From Blastocatellia bacterium (GTDB lineage Bacteria > Acidobacteriota > Blastocatellia > HR10 > J050): 64,000 bases of DNA. This document shows, one piece after another, positions 62,991 to 64,000 of this stretch. The notes under the pieces are model-generated. The model saw only the letters and a program-made list of their open reading frames with translations. It had not been told where the DNA came from and ran no database searches. Position numbers and translations under genes: made by a program. The DNA lies in NCBI GenBank assembly GCA_026985075.1, contig JALSQX010000022.1:148409-212408 (forward strand), read 5' to 3'. Within the stretch, counting starts at the first letter, position 1; the number at the start of each line of letters is the position of its first letter.

Positions 62991-64000
62991 TCACCGTAAG
63001 AGGGCTCGCAGGCTCCAGAGGCCCGATTGCACGGGATACGCCGATTGGCGATCGATCCAATGAGTCAGAAGGCGTTTGAGTTGGGTCGCCTCGGTCGGGT
63101 GGGAGGCGATGAGATTCTGACGCTCGCCGGGATCGCGTTTCACATCGTACAGTTCGAATGTGTTGGCCACCAAGTCGTAGATGAGATGCCACCGCCCGAA
63201 CATCACCGCGTATTCGAAATAGGTGGGGCCGCGTGCGGTTCGGGACGTTTCGGCGAACAGAGGACGCTTCGGCGGACCCTGAGGCGCGAGGATATCCACT
63301 CCTTCATATTCCGGTGGAGGAGTGAGTCCGAGGTAGTTGAGGATTGTGGGGGCGAGGTCGATCAGACTGACGGGGACGTCAACGTGCCGGGGGGTCATCC
63401 CCGGTCCGCGGATGATCAATGGTACCCGAATCGCTTCCAGGTAGAGCATGGCGTCGGCGCCCTTTTGCCCATGCTCCATTAACGGGTAGCCGTGGTTGGA
63501 GGTGAGAATGACCAACGTCTCGTCGGCCATTGGGGGCGTCTGCAGAAATTGAAGGAGTCGAGTGAGCTCATGATCCAGACAGGCGATCTGGCTATCATAG
63601 AAGTCCAGGTCGGTCTCCGTCCCGAACGTTTGCCGGGCCGGACACGGAGGGGTCGGCTTGTAATAGTGGACCCAGATGAAATGCCGGTCGCTGCTCTTCA
63701 GTTGGCCGAGAACCTCCAGGGCTCGATCGGTGAGCTCCCGCGCCGTCCACACGCCTCCATTGGGTGGATGGATGTCAACCTCGATACCGAGCTTGGGAAT
63801 GCGCCGATAGGGCGGTTGGAGATTGAGCTGGGCGGCCATATCTTTTCGCTGAACGAATACCGTTTGCACGCCATGTTTTTGGAGGAGTTGGATGAAGGTG
63901 GGGCGACGATCATCAAACACCGCCTCCCCATAGGCCGACCGCACCATGGCCGCAAACGCATGCCCCGTCGACGTCGATGGACTGTACGCCCACTCATACC
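62991..64000 (-). CDS. Sulfatase family protein, 5' end outside the window
   Basis: The frame is open to the window edge (first visible residues YEWAYSPSTSTGHAF), giving at least 336 residues. It shows the alkaline phosphatase-superfamily sulfatase pattern: a Ser-rich SPSTSTGHAF entry, FIWVHYYKPTPPC, LVILTSNHGYPLMEHG where TSDHGE is usual (Asp to Asn), VPLIIRGPGM and PVSLIDLAPTILNYLG, and a final ELYDVKRDPGERQNL. The formylglycine Cys/Ser motif lies outside the window, so the enzyme class is open: sulfatase or phosphoethanolamine transferase-like. Confidence 0.88.
   Translation of the reverse strand, partial: YEWAYSPSTSTGHAFAAMVRSAYGEAVFDDRRPTFIQLLQKHGVQTVFVQRKDMAAQLNLQPPYRRIPKLGIEVDIHPPNGGVWTARELTDRALEVLGQLKSSDRHFIWVHYYKPTPPCPARQTFGTETDLDFYDSQIACLDHELTRLLQFLQTPPMADETLVILTSNHGYPLMEHGQKGADAMLYLEAIRVPLIIRGPGMTPRHVDVPVSLIDLAPTILNYLGLTPPPEYEGVDILAPQGPPKRPLFAETSRTARGPTYFEYAVMFGRWHLIYDLVANTFELYDVKRDPGERQNLIASHPTEATQLKRLLTHWIDRQSAYPVQSGLWSLRALLR

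Overview
The window is about 58 % GC and densely coded on both strands, with no phage, IS element, CRISPR array or rRNA. It most resembles a diderm, menaquinone-using bacterium of the Acidobacteriota type. The support is: the block ispE - tRNA-Gln - prs - rplY - pth - rpsF - rpsR - rplI; futalosine-pathway mqnC; outer-membrane style Lol/LolA-like proteins; TPR/TonB proteins; and many GTG/TTG starts. The phylum is an inference from gene content, not a measured placement.

Layout. 1-4 kb: the tail of a MazF-like toxin, then two MacB/LolD-type ABC ATPases and a HlyD-type adaptor on the minus strand, with no permease in view. 4-8 kb: a macro-domain protein, a TyrA-like dehydrogenase, and a 475-residue secreted thioredoxin-TPR-DsbD-like protein. 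That gene contains an in-frame TGA exactly at the catalytic cysteine position (U-A-G-C motif), followed by a SECIS-like hairpin, so it is best read as a selenoprotein. 8-12.7 kb: a GspG-like protein, a membrane protein, a large TPR protein, a CAP-domain protein and ispE, overlapping end to end. 12.7-16.7 kb: tRNA-Gln, prs, rplY, pth, rpsF, rpsR, rplI. 16.8-20.7 kb (minus): a Lol-like set of lipoprotein, FtsX-type permease, LolD-type ATPase, small membrane protein and LolA-like carrier. 20.8-25.3 kb: coaE and an OppABC-type peptide transporter. 25.4-31.2 kb: a MoxR-like AAA+ ATPase with a VWA partner, mqnC, a DegT aminotransferase and an alkyltransferase-like protein. 31.2-34.4 kb: carB (minus).

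34.5-41.1 kb (minus) is the main accessory region. One consensus promoter is followed by a secreted lamin-tail protein, an HprK-like kinase, a PqqD-like peptide-binding protein, a radical SAM/SPASM enzyme, a 60-residue two-cysteine peptide translationally coupled to it, and a gingipain-like C25 protein whose nucleophile cysteine is a serine. This reads as an uncharacterised RiPP-type peptide-modification system.

41-49.4 kb: a small membrane protein, MgtC, a LysM lytic transglycosylase, then rplU-rpmA-obgE-nadD-rsfS-rlmH-dksA behind a perfect sigma70 promoter. 49.5-59.6 kb: a paired M16 protease operon that runs into an acyl-CoA dehydrogenase, then TenA, an AhpD-like protein, a phosphatase, an alpha/beta hydrolase and a TPR-TonB protein. 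59.9-62.7 kb: a histidine kinase, a double-receiver protein and a single receiver, with no output domain. The window ends inside a sulfatase gene.
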